Assembly (NCBI RefSeq): GCF_027922045.1
Contig: NZ_BSEX01000015.1
Span: 223,582 to 287,581 of the forward strand
Length of the DNA stretch: 64,000 bases
Source: Microbacterium terregens
GTDB taxonomy: Bacteria > Pseudomonadota > Alphaproteobacteria > Sphingomonadales > Sphingomonadaceae
Reading direction: 5' to 3'
Part shown: piece by piece, positions 11,519 through 19,948 of the stretch
Layout of the letters: each line of letters opens with the position of its first letter
Numbering within the stretch: position 1 is the first letter of the stretch
The notes under the pieces: generated by a model
What the model was told of the DNA's origin: nothing
Database searches by the model: none
Seen by the model: the letters and a program-made list of their open reading frames with translations, nothing else
Position numbers and translations under genes: made by a program

Positions 11519-14077
11519 CTGAGCACGACCACGCCGACCGAGATGATCGACGAACAGGCCGGGGGCTCCATCGTCCTTCACGCGCCGATGCAGGGCTGGC
11601 GCTGCGCGCTGGCGGAAATACCGGATCCCGTGTTTGCGCAGGGCATGCTGGGCGCGGGCGTGGGAATCGATCCCACCGGCGACACGGTGCACGCTCCTTG
11701 TGACGGGACCATCCGCGCCTTGCAGCCGACCGGCCATGCCGTGACCATCGCGGCGGCCGAAGGCGCCGAGGTGCTGATCCATGTCGGCGTCGATACGGTC
11801 GCCCTCGAGGGCCGCGGCTTCACGCCGCTCGTTGCCGCCGGCGACCGCGTGCGCCGTGGAGACCCGCTGATCCGCTTCGACCTGGACCTGCTGGTCCAGG
11901 GGGCGCCATCGGTGATCACGCCGGTGCTGCTGCTCGACAGTGATCGATACGCCGTGTCCCCGCTCGGGGAGGCAGAGGGGCCGGTCGCGGTCGGGGATCC
12001 GATCTTCGCGCTTGTCCCGCAGCAAGCCTCCGCCTCAGAAGCGCCGGCTCCCTATGAGGGTGAGGTGGTGGCGCGCGAACTGCAGCTGCCGCTGGCACAT
12101 GGCATCCATGCACGGCCGGCAGCCCGCATCCGCGAGACGGCCGTCCGCTTCTCCGCAGAAATCTCGATGATCAAGGGCGAGCGTAGTGCCAATGCGCGCA
12201 GCCCCGTCGCGCTGCTGACCCTCGGCGCACGACTAGGCGACCTCGTCCGGATCGAAGCGCACGGCGCCGACGCGGAAACGGCGGTGGATGCGATCGCGAC
12301 GCTGATCGCAAGCGGCATGGGCGAGGCCGCGGACCCGCAGCAGGCACCGGCGGCGCCGCAGCCGGCGGTGGCCCCTGCCCCGGCGTCGGTCATCTCCAGC
12401 GACGGCAGGCTGGCAGGCGTAACGGCTTCGCCGGGCCTTGCGATCGGCCATGCCCGCACGCTCCACCTCGCCGAGATCGAGATCGATCCCGCGGGCGTCG
12501 GCGCCGAGGAGGAGCAGGCACGGCTCGACCAGGCGCTGCGCACGCTCGGGCGGCGGCTGGAGGGCGAGACGGCCACCGCCTCCGGCGCACGACGGTCTAT
12601 CCTGGCCGCGCACCGCGCCATGCTGGAGGACGAGGGCCTCCGCGAGGCCGCAGCCGCTGCGATCGCGGCGGGCGCCAGCGCCGGCCAGGCATGGCGCACG
12701 GCGATCCGGCCGCAGGCGGAAGCGCTGCGCGCCACGGGCGATGCCCATCTGGCGGAGCGCGCGGACGACATGCGCGACCTGGAGCGGCGCATCGTTTCGC
12801 TGCTGGTGGGCGTCGAGGACGCGCCGATCGCCTTCCCGCCCGACACGATCCTGCTGGCCGAGGATCTGCTGCCGTCCCAGCTGATGGCGCTCGACCCGGC
12901 GAATGTTGTCGGCTTCTGCGTCGAGAAGGGCGGCCCGACCTCCCACGTCGCCATCCTGGCGGCGAGCATGGGATTGCCTGCGCTGGTCGCGATGGGCCCG
13001 GCGCTGCACGAAATTGCGGAGGGATCGATGCTGATCCTGGACGCCGATGCGGCCTCGCTCCAGATCGGACCGGACGCTGAAACGCTGGCGAAGGCGCACG
13101 CGCTGGTGGCCGAGCGGCGTGCGCGCCGCCTGGAGGCGCAGGCGAACGCCGCCGCACCCTGCCACATGGCGGGCGGTGAGCGCATCGAGGTGTTCGCCAA
13201 TCTTGGCTCGCGCGCCGACGCCGAAGTAGCGGTCGCGAACGGTGCCGAGGGCTGTGGCCTGCTGCGGACCGAATTCCTGTTCCTCGAGCGCGAGACCGCG
13301 CCCTCGCTCGCCGAGCAGACGGCAGAATATCAGGCGATCGCCGACGCGCTGGGTGGCCGCTCGCTGATCGTGCGATTGCTCGACATCGGCGGCGACAAGC
13401 CTGCGCCCTATCTGCCGATCCCGGCAGAGGAGAACCCGGCGCTGGGCCTGCGCGGCATCCGCGTCGGCTTTGCCCATCCGCAGCTGCTGGAAGACCAGAT
13501 CCGCGCGATCCTGCGCGTGCAGCCGATCGGCCAGTGCCGGATCATGGTGCCGATGATCGCGTCTATCGACGAGCTGCGCCGGGTGCGCGAGGTTGTCGAC
13601 CGGGTGCGCGCCGAACTGGGCATCGCCGAACCGGTCAGCGTCGGCGTGATGATCGAAACTCCGGCCGCCGCGGTCACCGCCGACCTGCTCGCGCGGGAGG
13701 CGGATTTCCTGTCGGTCGGCACCAACGACCTTACCCAATACGCGCTGGCGATGGATCGCGGGAACCCGGCGGTCGCAGGCGCGATCGACGGCCTACATCC
13801 TGCCGTGCTGCGCATGATCGCCGAGACCTGCCGCGGGGCCGCACGCCATGACCGCTGGACGGGCGTATGCGGCGGCCTTGCCTCCGACCTGCTCGCCGTG
13901 CCGATCCTGGTAGGGTTGGGCGTCACCGAACTGTCCGCCACCGCGGCGCTGGTGCCCGAGATCAAGGCGCTGGTCGCCAGCCTGTCCATGGACGCCTGCC
14001 GCGCCCATGCCGCCGCCGCGCTCCAGTGCGGATCGGCGGCCGAAGTCCGCATCCTCGCCCGGGAGTTCCGCGCATGA
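11519..14077 (+). CDS. nagF: PTS fusion: EIIA-HPr-Enzyme I
   Basis: A three-domain phosphotransferase of about 852 residues. EIIA(Glc)-like is at ~15-150 (His88 in VLIHVGVD), HPr at ~185-270 (His197 in GIHARPAA) and Enzyme I at ~295-852 (phospho-His476 in GGPTSHVAILA; TDNDLTQYALAMDR-like and VCGGLASD motifs). It passes phosphate from PEP to NagE. Fused proteins of this order serve GlcNAc PTS systems in Pseudomonas and Xanthomonas. The start is unclear: CTG at 11519 has a well-placed GGAGG (11509-11513), while the in-frame TTG at 11507 has no ribosome site. The stop overlaps the nagE start. Confidence 0.95.
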   Translation: MSTTTPTEMIDEQAGGSIVLHAPMQGWRCALAEIPDPVFAQGMLGAGVGIDPTGDTVHAPCDGTIRALQPTGHAVTIAAAEGAEVLIHVGVDTVALEGRGFTPLVAAGDRVRRGDPLIRFDLDLLVQGAPSVITPVLLLDSDRYAVSPLGEAEGPVAVGDPIFALVPQQASASEAPAPYEGEVVARELQLPLAHGIHARPAARIRETAVRFSAEISMIKGERSANARSPVALLTLGARLGDLVRIEAHGADAETAVDAIATLIASGMGEAADPQQAPAAPQPAVAPAPASVISSDGRLAGVTASPGLAIGHARTLHLAEIEIDPAGVGAEEEQARLDQALRTLGRRLEGETATASGARRSILAAHRAMLEDEGLREAAAAAIAAGASAGQAWRTAIRPQAEALRATGDAHLAERADDMRDLERRIVSLLVGVEDAPIAFPPDTILLAEDLLPSQLMALDPANVVGFCVEKGGPTSHVAILAASMGLPALVAMGPALHEIAEGSMLILDADAASLQIGPDAETLAKAHALVAERRARRLEAQANAAAPCHMAGGERIEVFANLGSRADAEVAVANGAEGCGLLRTEFLFLERETAPSLAEQTAEYQAIADALGGRSLIVRLLDIGGDKPAPYLPIPAEENPALGLRGIRVGFAHPQLLEDQIRAILRVQPIGQCRIMVPMIASIDELRRVREVVDRVRAELGIAEPVSVGVMIETPAAAVTADLLAREADFLSVGTNDLTQYALAMDRGNPAVAGAIDGLHPAVLRMIAETCRGAARHDRWTGVCGGLASDLLAVPILVGLGVTELSATAALVPEIKALVASLSMDACRAHAAAALQCGSAAEVRILAREFRA

Positions 14078-15786
14078 AGTCGATCCTGGAAGCGCTGCAG
14101 CCGCTCGGCCGCGCGCTGATGCTGCCGATCGCGGTGCTGCCGGTGGCGGGGCTGCTGCTCCGCTTGGGGCAGCCCGACCTGCTCGACATCGCGTTCCTGA
14201 GCGCGGCCGGCGATGCGCTGTTCTCGCACCTGGGCCTGCTGTTCGCGATCGGGGTCGCCACCGGCTATGCCCGGGACGGCAATGGCGCGGCGTGCCTTGC
14301 TGGCATCGTCTGCTTCCTGGTGGCGACCGAGGCGGCCAAGGTGCTGCTGATCGTGCCGGGCGACGCGACCCAGGGCATGGACGCGGCCACCGCGGAGATC
14401 GCGAGCGCGGCCTGGAAGGCGAAGGCGATCGCGCGGCTCGACGTGCCGATCGGGATTCTCTCCGGCCTCGTCGGCGGGATCTTTTACAATCGGTTTTCGG
14501 GCATCAAGCTGCCTGAGTATCTCGCCTTCTTCGGCGGTCGGCGTTTCGTGCCGATCGTGAGCGGCGTCGCTGGCCTCGCGCTGGCGGTGATCGTCGGCAC
14601 GAGCTTCCAGGCGCTGAGCAGCGGCATCGACGCCATGGGCCATGGCATCGCCAATGCGGGTGGTGTCGGCCTGTTCCTCTTTGGCCTGTTCAACCGGTTG
14701 CTGCTGGTCACCGGCCTGCACCACATCCTGAACAACGTCTTCTGGTTCGTGCAGGGCGATTTCAACGGCGCCAACGGCGACCTGCGGCGCTTCTTTGCAG
14801 GGGATCCCACCGCGGGCAGCTTCATGGCTGGCTTCTTCCCGGTCATGATGTTCGGCCTGCCGGCGGCGTGCCTCGCCATGTACCGCACGGCGCTGCCGGA
14901 GCGGCGCAAGGCCGTGGGCGGCATGTTGTTCAGCCTGGCGCTCACCTCGATGCTGACCGGCGTGACCGAACCGATCGAGTTCAGCTTCATGTTCCTGGCA
15001 CCCGTGCTCTATGCGGTGCACGCGGTGCTGACCGGCCTGTCGATGGCGCTGATGGACGTGCTGGGCGTGAAGCTGGGCTTCGGCTTTTCGGCGGGGTTCT
15101 TCGACTATGCGCTGAACTACGGCAAATCGACCCGGCCGCTGATGCTGATCCCGGTGGGGCTCGTCTATTCCGCGCTCTACTATGGCATCTTCAGCTTCGT
15201 GATCCGCCGGTTCGACCTGAAGACGCCGGGCCGGGAGCCGGAGGTGCCGGGCGCCACGGCGGTAGCGCCGGTCGCCGCAGGCGGACGGGGTGCCGCCTTT
15301 GCGGAGGCGCTGGGCGGTGCCGCCAATCTCCGCGAGGTCGGCGCCTGCACCACGCGGCTGCGGCTGATCGTCGTGGATCAGGCGAAGGTGGACGAGCCTA
15401 CGCTGAAGGCGCTGGGCGCGCGCGGTGTGATCCGGCCGTCCGATAAGGCGGTGCAGGTGGTGCTTGGGCCGATCGCGGACGTTGTCGCGGTCGAGATCCG
15501 CGACGCGCTGGCGATGCCGATCGCGCTTGCGCCCACCGAGGCGGCAGTCGCCGAGGCCGGCGACGCGCGGCTGGCGCCGGCGCTGGTCGCCGCGCTGGGC
15601 GGCGCGGAGAACGTCTGCGCGGTCAGTGTGCACGGCAACCGTATCCGCGTGGAGCTGGCCGAGAGCGGCGGCGCGGAGCAGGCGGCGCTGGCAGCGCTTG
15701 GCGTGCGCGCGGTCGCGCTGCCGGCGGAAGGCGTCGCGCACCTGGTGGTTGCGCCGGGCAAGCTGGACGTGCTGCTCGCGCGCTGA
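14074..15786 (+). CDS. nagE: GlcNAc-specific PTS permease, EIIC-EIIB with extra EIIB-like domain
   Basis: A 570-residue inner-membrane permease that imports GlcNAc and phosphorylates it. The EIIC domain (~1-375) has many hydrophobic helices and the conserved GLHHILNN and TGVTEPIEFSF segments. An EIIB domain follows at ~405-475 with phospho-Cys425 in GACTTRLRL. A second EIIB-like domain at ~500-570 has His520 where the cysteine should be (SVHGNRIRV). It lacks an EIIA domain, which NagF supplies. It starts inside the nagF stop (ATGA) and is followed by a strong terminator. Confidence 0.93.
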   Translation: MKSILEALQPLGRALMLPIAVLPVAGLLLRLGQPDLLDIAFLSAAGDALFSHLGLLFAIGVATGYARDGNGAACLAGIVCFLVATEAAKVLLIVPGDATQGMDAATAEIASAAWKAKAIARLDVPIGILSGLVGGIFYNRFSGIKLPEYLAFFGGRRFVPIVSGVAGLALAVIVGTSFQALSSGIDAMGHGIANAGGVGLFLFGLFNRLLLVTGLHHILNNVFWFVQGDFNGANGDLRRFFAGDPTAGSFMAGFFPVMMFGLPAACLAMYRTALPERRKAVGGMLFSLALTSMLTGVTEPIEFSFMFLAPVLYAVHAVLTGLSMALMDVLGVKLGFGFSAGFFDYALNYGKSTRPLMLIPVGLVYSALYYGIFSFVIRRFDLKTPGREPEVPGATAVAPVAAGGRGAAFAEALGGAANLREVGACTTRLRLIVVDQAKVDEPTLKALGARGVIRPSDKAVQVVLGPIADVVAVEIRDALAMPIALAPTEAAVAEAGDARLAPALVAALGGAENVCAVSVHGNRIRVELAESGGAEQAALAALGVRAVALPAEGVAHLVVAPGKLDVLLAR

Positions 15787-15803
15787 GGTTCGACGAACCG
15801 TCT

Positions 15804-15839
15804 AAGGGGCGGCGCCGCGATCACGGGGCCGCCCCTTTT
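15804..15839 (+). terminator. intrinsic terminator of the nag operon
   Basis: AAGGGGCGGC (15804-15813) pairs with GCCGCCCCTT (15828-15837), followed by TT. It is 18 bp after the nagE stop. The convergent GH2 gene ends 180 bp further on; the hairpin could act in both directions because AA precedes it. Confidence 0.85.
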
Positions 15840-16022
15840 GTAGCCGTCGAAGATCGGGTGCCGATCCGCCCCCTCCGTGCTCCTGCGAAGGCAGGAGCCC
15901 AGGGGTTTCAGACGCACCAGCTGTAACTGCGCTTGTGCGCGTCCTGCGTGGATCGCTGAGGCTATCCCAACTGGGCCCCGGCCTCCGCCGGGGCACGTGG
16001 AAGGGAAGCGCGCGATCGTCGC

Positions 16023-18923
16023 TTAGCGGGTGGTGACCGTAACCTTGCCCAGGATACCCGAGGGGGTGTTCGCGGGAGCGGAGACCAGCAGGGCGACGCG
16101 GCGTGGGCCGGTGCCGGCGGGGATGTCCGCCACCAGCGGGCCGGGCGCGGCACTTGCCTTGGCCGCGAGCTTCTGGCCGTCGAGCCAGAGCTCGGCGGTG
16201 CCGCCGATGCTGTCGAAGCGGATCGTGCCGCCCTGTGCCCCCACCCGCTTCCACGGGCGGAAGGCGGCGCGATAGACGCGCCAGCCGGCGCTCGCCTCAG
16301 GTCGCGTGGGCGTCCCGCTGCGCACGAACGCCCAGCTGTTGTTGTCGCCGTCCGGCGGTGCGATCGACGGGTCGGGTCGCTCGGCCATGGCCGGCGAGCG
16401 CCGCCACTCGCCGATCGTCATCGTCGGCGGGGTGACCGGCACTTGCGGCGGGGCCCGGGTTGCGAGCCGGCTGATCGTCAGGCGCGCCGGCTTGAGCCCG
16501 TCCGCGGTGGCGCGAAGGGTGACGCTGCCCTTCCCCGGCGCTGCGCGTACGATCAGCTGCGCGAGGCCGTTGAACAGCGAGCGGCGGTCGCCCTGCTCCG
16601 GCTCGTGGCTGTTCGGATCGCCGTTGCCGACACCGATGATCTCGGCACCCTCCACGGTGAACTGCGCCATTTGGTTGACGGTCGGCACGTGGCGGCCACG
16701 CGCATCGATCGCATCGACGGTGATCGGCTGCACATCCTCGCCATCCCCCGCCATGACCGTGCGCGCGGGCGTGAGCCGCAGGGCGACGGGTGCGCCGGCG
16801 GTCTCGTGGACGGCGGTCGCCACCACCTTGCCGCCGCGCATCGCCAGCGCCTCGATCCGGCCGGGCTGGTACGGGACCTGCCATTCGTTGCCCATGATGC
16901 GGTCCACCTTCTGCACGCCCAGGTCGCGGCCGTTCAGGCGCAAGAGCAATGTCTCGGCGTTGCTGCTGACGAAGACGGGAATGGTCTGGCCCTCCCTGCC
17001 CGGCCAGGTCCAGTGAGGCGCGATGCCGACCACGGCCTCGCCGTCGATCCAGTGGGCGCGGTGGATATCGAACGCGGTCTTCGGAAAGCCGCACAGATCG
17101 AGGATGCCGAAGAAGCTGGCGATGGTCGGCCAGTCATAGGGCGTCGGCTCGCCATGATAGTCGAAGCCGGTCCAGACGAACCCGCCTGCCACGAACGGGC
17201 GCTTGGCGATCTCCCGCCAGGTATCGCGGTGGGTCCCTCCCCAGCTCGCAGCCTCCTTGTCATAGGAGGTGATGACGTGGCCGGCGGGAATGCTTTCATA
17301 CGCGCCGCGCGTCTCGAACGCGCTGGTGTCTTCGGAGCTGGTGATGGGCTTGGTGGGGTTCAGCTGGTGGAAGCGGTCATAGTCCGCCTGGTAATAGTTG
17401 AAGCCCATCACATCGACGACGGTCGAGACGTTGATCGGATCGTAGAAGGAGCCGTTCATCGCGGCGGTCACGGGCCGGGCGCCGTCGAGGCGATGGACGG
17501 TCGCGGCCATGCGGCGCACCATTTCCACGCCCGCTTCCGTGCCCTGCATCGGTTCCTCGTTGAAGACCGACCACAGGATCACGCTCGGATGGTTGCGGTC
17601 CCGCCGCACCAGCCACTCGAGCTGCTCCATATAGTCGGGCGCCGGGTTGAAGTGCCGGTTTTCGTCCATGACGAGGAAGCCCATGCGGTCGCACAGGTCG
17701 AGCAGCTCGGCGTTGGGAGCATTGTGGGTGCAGCGGATGGCGTTGCAGCCCATCGCCTTCAGCCGTTCGAGGCGCCAGGCGATCAGCGCATCGGGCACGG
17801 CCACGCCGACGCCGGCATGGTCCTGGTGCAGGCAGACGCCCTTCAGCTTGACCGGCTGGTCGTTGAGGAAGAAGCCGCGGTCGGCATCGAAGCGGATGGT
17901 GCGAAAGCCCACCGGCGTGCGGCGCTCGTCCACCGGAGCACCGTCGCGCAGCACGCGCGTGACGACGGTGTAGAGCGTCGGCGTCTCGACCGACCAAAGT
18001 TGGGGGTTGCCCGCGTGGAGCTTCAGCATGGCTTCGGCTCGCTGGAGCACCGGCACGCTTGCGTCGGTGCGGCCGCTGGCGACGGTGTTGCCGTCCGGGT
18101 CGAGCAGCAGCGCCTCGACGGTGACGATCGCCGGATCGCGCCCGGTGTTGGCGAGGGTGGCGGTGACGGGCACCTGCCAGCGGCCGTCCTCTCCCTTGCG
18201 CGGATCGCAGCGGACGCCGTCGGTGACGATCGCGACCGGTGCGCGGCGCACCAGCCAGGCGTGGCGATAGAGGCCCGCACCCTCGTACCACCAACCTTCC
18301 ATCGCGTTCGCATCGACGCGGATCGCGATGACGTTGGTCTCGTCGCCGAAGCGGGCGAAGGGCGTCAGGTCGATGTGAACGCTGTTGTAGCCCGACCAGT
18401 TGTGCGCGACCGTGCTGCCGTTGACCCAGATGGTGGCGTTGGTGGCGATGCCGTCGAAGTGCAGCTCGATGGTCTTGCCGCGGTCGGCGGGGTCGAGCTG
18501 TAGCGTGCGGCGGTACCAGGCGATGCCGCGCGGGCGGTAGCCCTGCGACACGTTGGTGGTCTCCAGGAACGGCTGGGCAGCCGCCCAGTCGTGCGGCAGC
18601 CGCACCGCCTTCCAATCGGAATCGTCGAAGGTCATGCCGGCGGCGCCGAGCGCGTTGCCGGCCTTCACGCTCAGGTAGGTGGCGTTGTGGGTGTCCGGCA
18701 TCGGCGGGACCACATCGCCCTCCTGAAAGCGCCAGCCGCGTTCGAGCAAGGTGCGTGACGGATCCTGCACCAGCAGCGGCTGCGGCAGCGTGCGGGCGGG
18801 CTGCGGCATCGGGAAGCCGTCGTGGCCGAGCCGCTTGGCGGGCGCCGCCAAGGCGCGCTGCGGATGAGTGGCGATCAGGGCACCGAGCCCTGCGCCCCCC
18901 GCCAGAAGCTGGCGTCGGTGCAT
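16023..18923 (-). CDS. GH2 glycosidase with DUF4982-type domain, Tat-like signal
   Basis: A 966-residue GH2 enzyme. The ATG at 18923 is preceded by GGAGG and begins MHRRQLLAGGAGLGALIA, a twin-arginine-like signal. The order is sugar-binding domain (GIAWYRRTLQLDP, ATIWVNGSTV), immunoglobulin-like domain, TIM barrel, DUF4982-like and further beta-sandwich domains. Acid/base Glu456 is in SVFNEEPMQG and the probable nucleophile Glu531 in TSSEDTSAF. It is likely a periplasmic beta-galactosidase or related exo-beta-glycosidase; the exact substrate cannot be read from sequence. It lies just downstream of nagR on the same strand and converges on the nag operon. Confidence 0.9.
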   Translation of the reverse strand: MHRRQLLAGGAGLGALIATHPQRALAAPAKRLGHDGFPMPQPARTLPQPLLVQDPSRTLLERGWRFQEGDVVPPMPDTHNATYLSVKAGNALGAAGMTFDDSDWKAVRLPHDWAAAQPFLETTNVSQGYRPRGIAWYRRTLQLDPADRGKTIELHFDGIATNATIWVNGSTVAHNWSGYNSVHIDLTPFARFGDETNVIAIRVDANAMEGWWYEGAGLYRHAWLVRRAPVAIVTDGVRCDPRKGEDGRWQVPVTATLANTGRDPAIVTVEALLLDPDGNTVASGRTDASVPVLQRAEAMLKLHAGNPQLWSVETPTLYTVVTRVLRDGAPVDERRTPVGFRTIRFDADRGFFLNDQPVKLKGVCLHQDHAGVGVAVPDALIAWRLERLKAMGCNAIRCTHNAPNAELLDLCDRMGFLVMDENRHFNPAPDYMEQLEWLVRRDRNHPSVILWSVFNEEPMQGTEAGVEMVRRMAATVHRLDGARPVTAAMNGSFYDPINVSTVVDVMGFNYYQADYDRFHQLNPTKPITSSEDTSAFETRGAYESIPAGHVITSYDKEAASWGGTHRDTWREIAKRPFVAGGFVWTGFDYHGEPTPYDWPTIASFFGILDLCGFPKTAFDIHRAHWIDGEAVVGIAPHWTWPGREGQTIPVFVSSNAETLLLRLNGRDLGVQKVDRIMGNEWQVPYQPGRIEALAMRGGKVVATAVHETAGAPVALRLTPARTVMAGDGEDVQPITVDAIDARGRHVPTVNQMAQFTVEGAEIIGVGNGDPNSHEPEQGDRRSLFNGLAQLIVRAAPGKGSVTLRATADGLKPARLTISRLATRAPPQVPVTPPTMTIGEWRRSPAMAERPDPSIAPPDGDNNSWAFVRSGTPTRPEASAGWRVYRAAFRPWKRVGAQGGTIRFDSIGGTAELWLDGQKLAAKASAAPGPLVADIPAGTGPRRVALLVSAPANTPSGILGKVTVTTR

Positions 18924-18981
18924 GCAAAATCCTCCGGGTGGCGGCGCGAGGGCCGCACGGGTCACGAACGGCGGACGACCC

Positions 18982-19719
18982 TCAAAGGTCGCTTAGCTCC
19001 GCCACGAAATCATAGGCGTCGCCGCGATAGTAGGAACGGGTGAATTCCGCCGCGCGACCGTCGCGCAGGAAGCCGTGGCGCTCGATGAGCAGCCCTGGCG
19101 CACCGGCGTCGACCTCCAGCATCCGCGCCTGCTCCGCGCCGAAGGGGACGGCACGCAGCCGCTGAAGCGCGCGCACGGGCCGGTTGCCGGCGGCGTCCAG
19201 CGCCGCATACAGGGAGTCGCCCACCGCCTCGACCGAGGGCAGGCAGTATCCCGCGATAGTGGAATATTCCAACGCCATCGGCACCTCGTCTGCGAAGCGC
19301 AGGCGGTTGAAGCGCAGGACCGGCGCGCCGGGCGAGAGGCCGAGCGCCATCGCCTCCTCTGGATTGACGATGCCGGCGGCGCGCGAGATCCAGCTGCTGC
19401 TGGCGGTGCGGCCGCGCGCGGCCATGTCTTCGGAAAAGGACGAAAGCTTGGAGAAGCTCTTTTCCACGCGACCGGCGACGAAGGTGCCGGCGCCGCGCCG
19501 GCGCGTGAGCAGCCCTTCTTCGACCAGCCCCTCGATCGCCTTGCGGACGGTGATGCGGGAAACGCTGTATTCGGTCGCGAGGTCGCGCTCCGGCGGGATC
19601 GCATCGCCCTGGGCGAGCAGTTGCTTGCTGATGCCGTCCCGGATCAATTGTTGAAGTTGCAGGTACAGCGGCGACGGATTGTCGTCCCGAAACCGTCCCA
19701 CCTGATCCGAAAAGGCCAT
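18982..19719 (-). CDS. nagR: GntR family regulator with UTRA domain
   Basis: A 245-residue repressor of the HutC/NagR type. The N-terminal winged helix (~15-85) has PPERDLATEYSVSRITVRKAIEGL and LLTRRRGAGTFV. A UTRA ligand-binding domain (~95-240) follows and in NagR proteins binds GlcN-6-P or GlcNAc-6-P. It is divergent from the GH20 gene, and the 229-bp gap holds a candidate operator. It probably controls both strands and possibly the nag operon. The GH2 gene follows 58 bp downstream. Confidence 0.9.
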   Translation of the reverse strand: MAFSDQVGRFRDDNPSPLYLQLQQLIRDGISKQLLAQGDAIPPERDLATEYSVSRITVRKAIEGLVEEGLLTRRRGAGTFVAGRVEKSFSKLSSFSEDMAARGRTASSSWISRAAGIVNPEEAMALGLSPGAPVLRFNRLRFADEVPMALEYSTIAGYCLPSVEAVGDSLYAALDAAGNRPVRALQRLRAVPFGAEQARMLEVDAGAPGLLIERHGFLRDGRAAEFTRSYYRGDAYDFVAELSDL

Positions 19720-19888
19720 TCTTACACTCCCCCCAGCGGCACCCGTTCGCGCCGCGCCGGCGAAGAGCTATCGTAAGCGGAAGCGGGGAGCAACCGGCCC
19801 GGTCCTGCAATGGTATTGCCGGCACGGGTCCCCCGCATCGACGGCATCCTGCTGTGCTGGAACAGCACTGTTGCGCCGTAGGACTTAT

Positions 19889-19905
19889 ATTGGTTACACA
19901 GTTAC
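19889..19905 (+). promoter_or_regulatory. candidate operator between nagR and GH20
   Basis: ATTGGTTACACAGTTAC contains two GTTAC copies three bases apart and shares TGGTTACAC with the site before the first GH92 gene. It is 44 bp upstream of the GH20 start in the only divergent gap next to nagR, the expected place for autoregulation. Found by eye. Confidence 0.4.
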
Positions 19906-19948
19906 AAGACCAGGGCGCGGAACGTCCGATCTAACGGGGGAGAATACA

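Noticed and set aside
13408..15741. 777-residue open frame opposite nagF/nagE
   Set aside because: Antisense to two well-supported PTS genes, low-complexity composition, no ribosome site.
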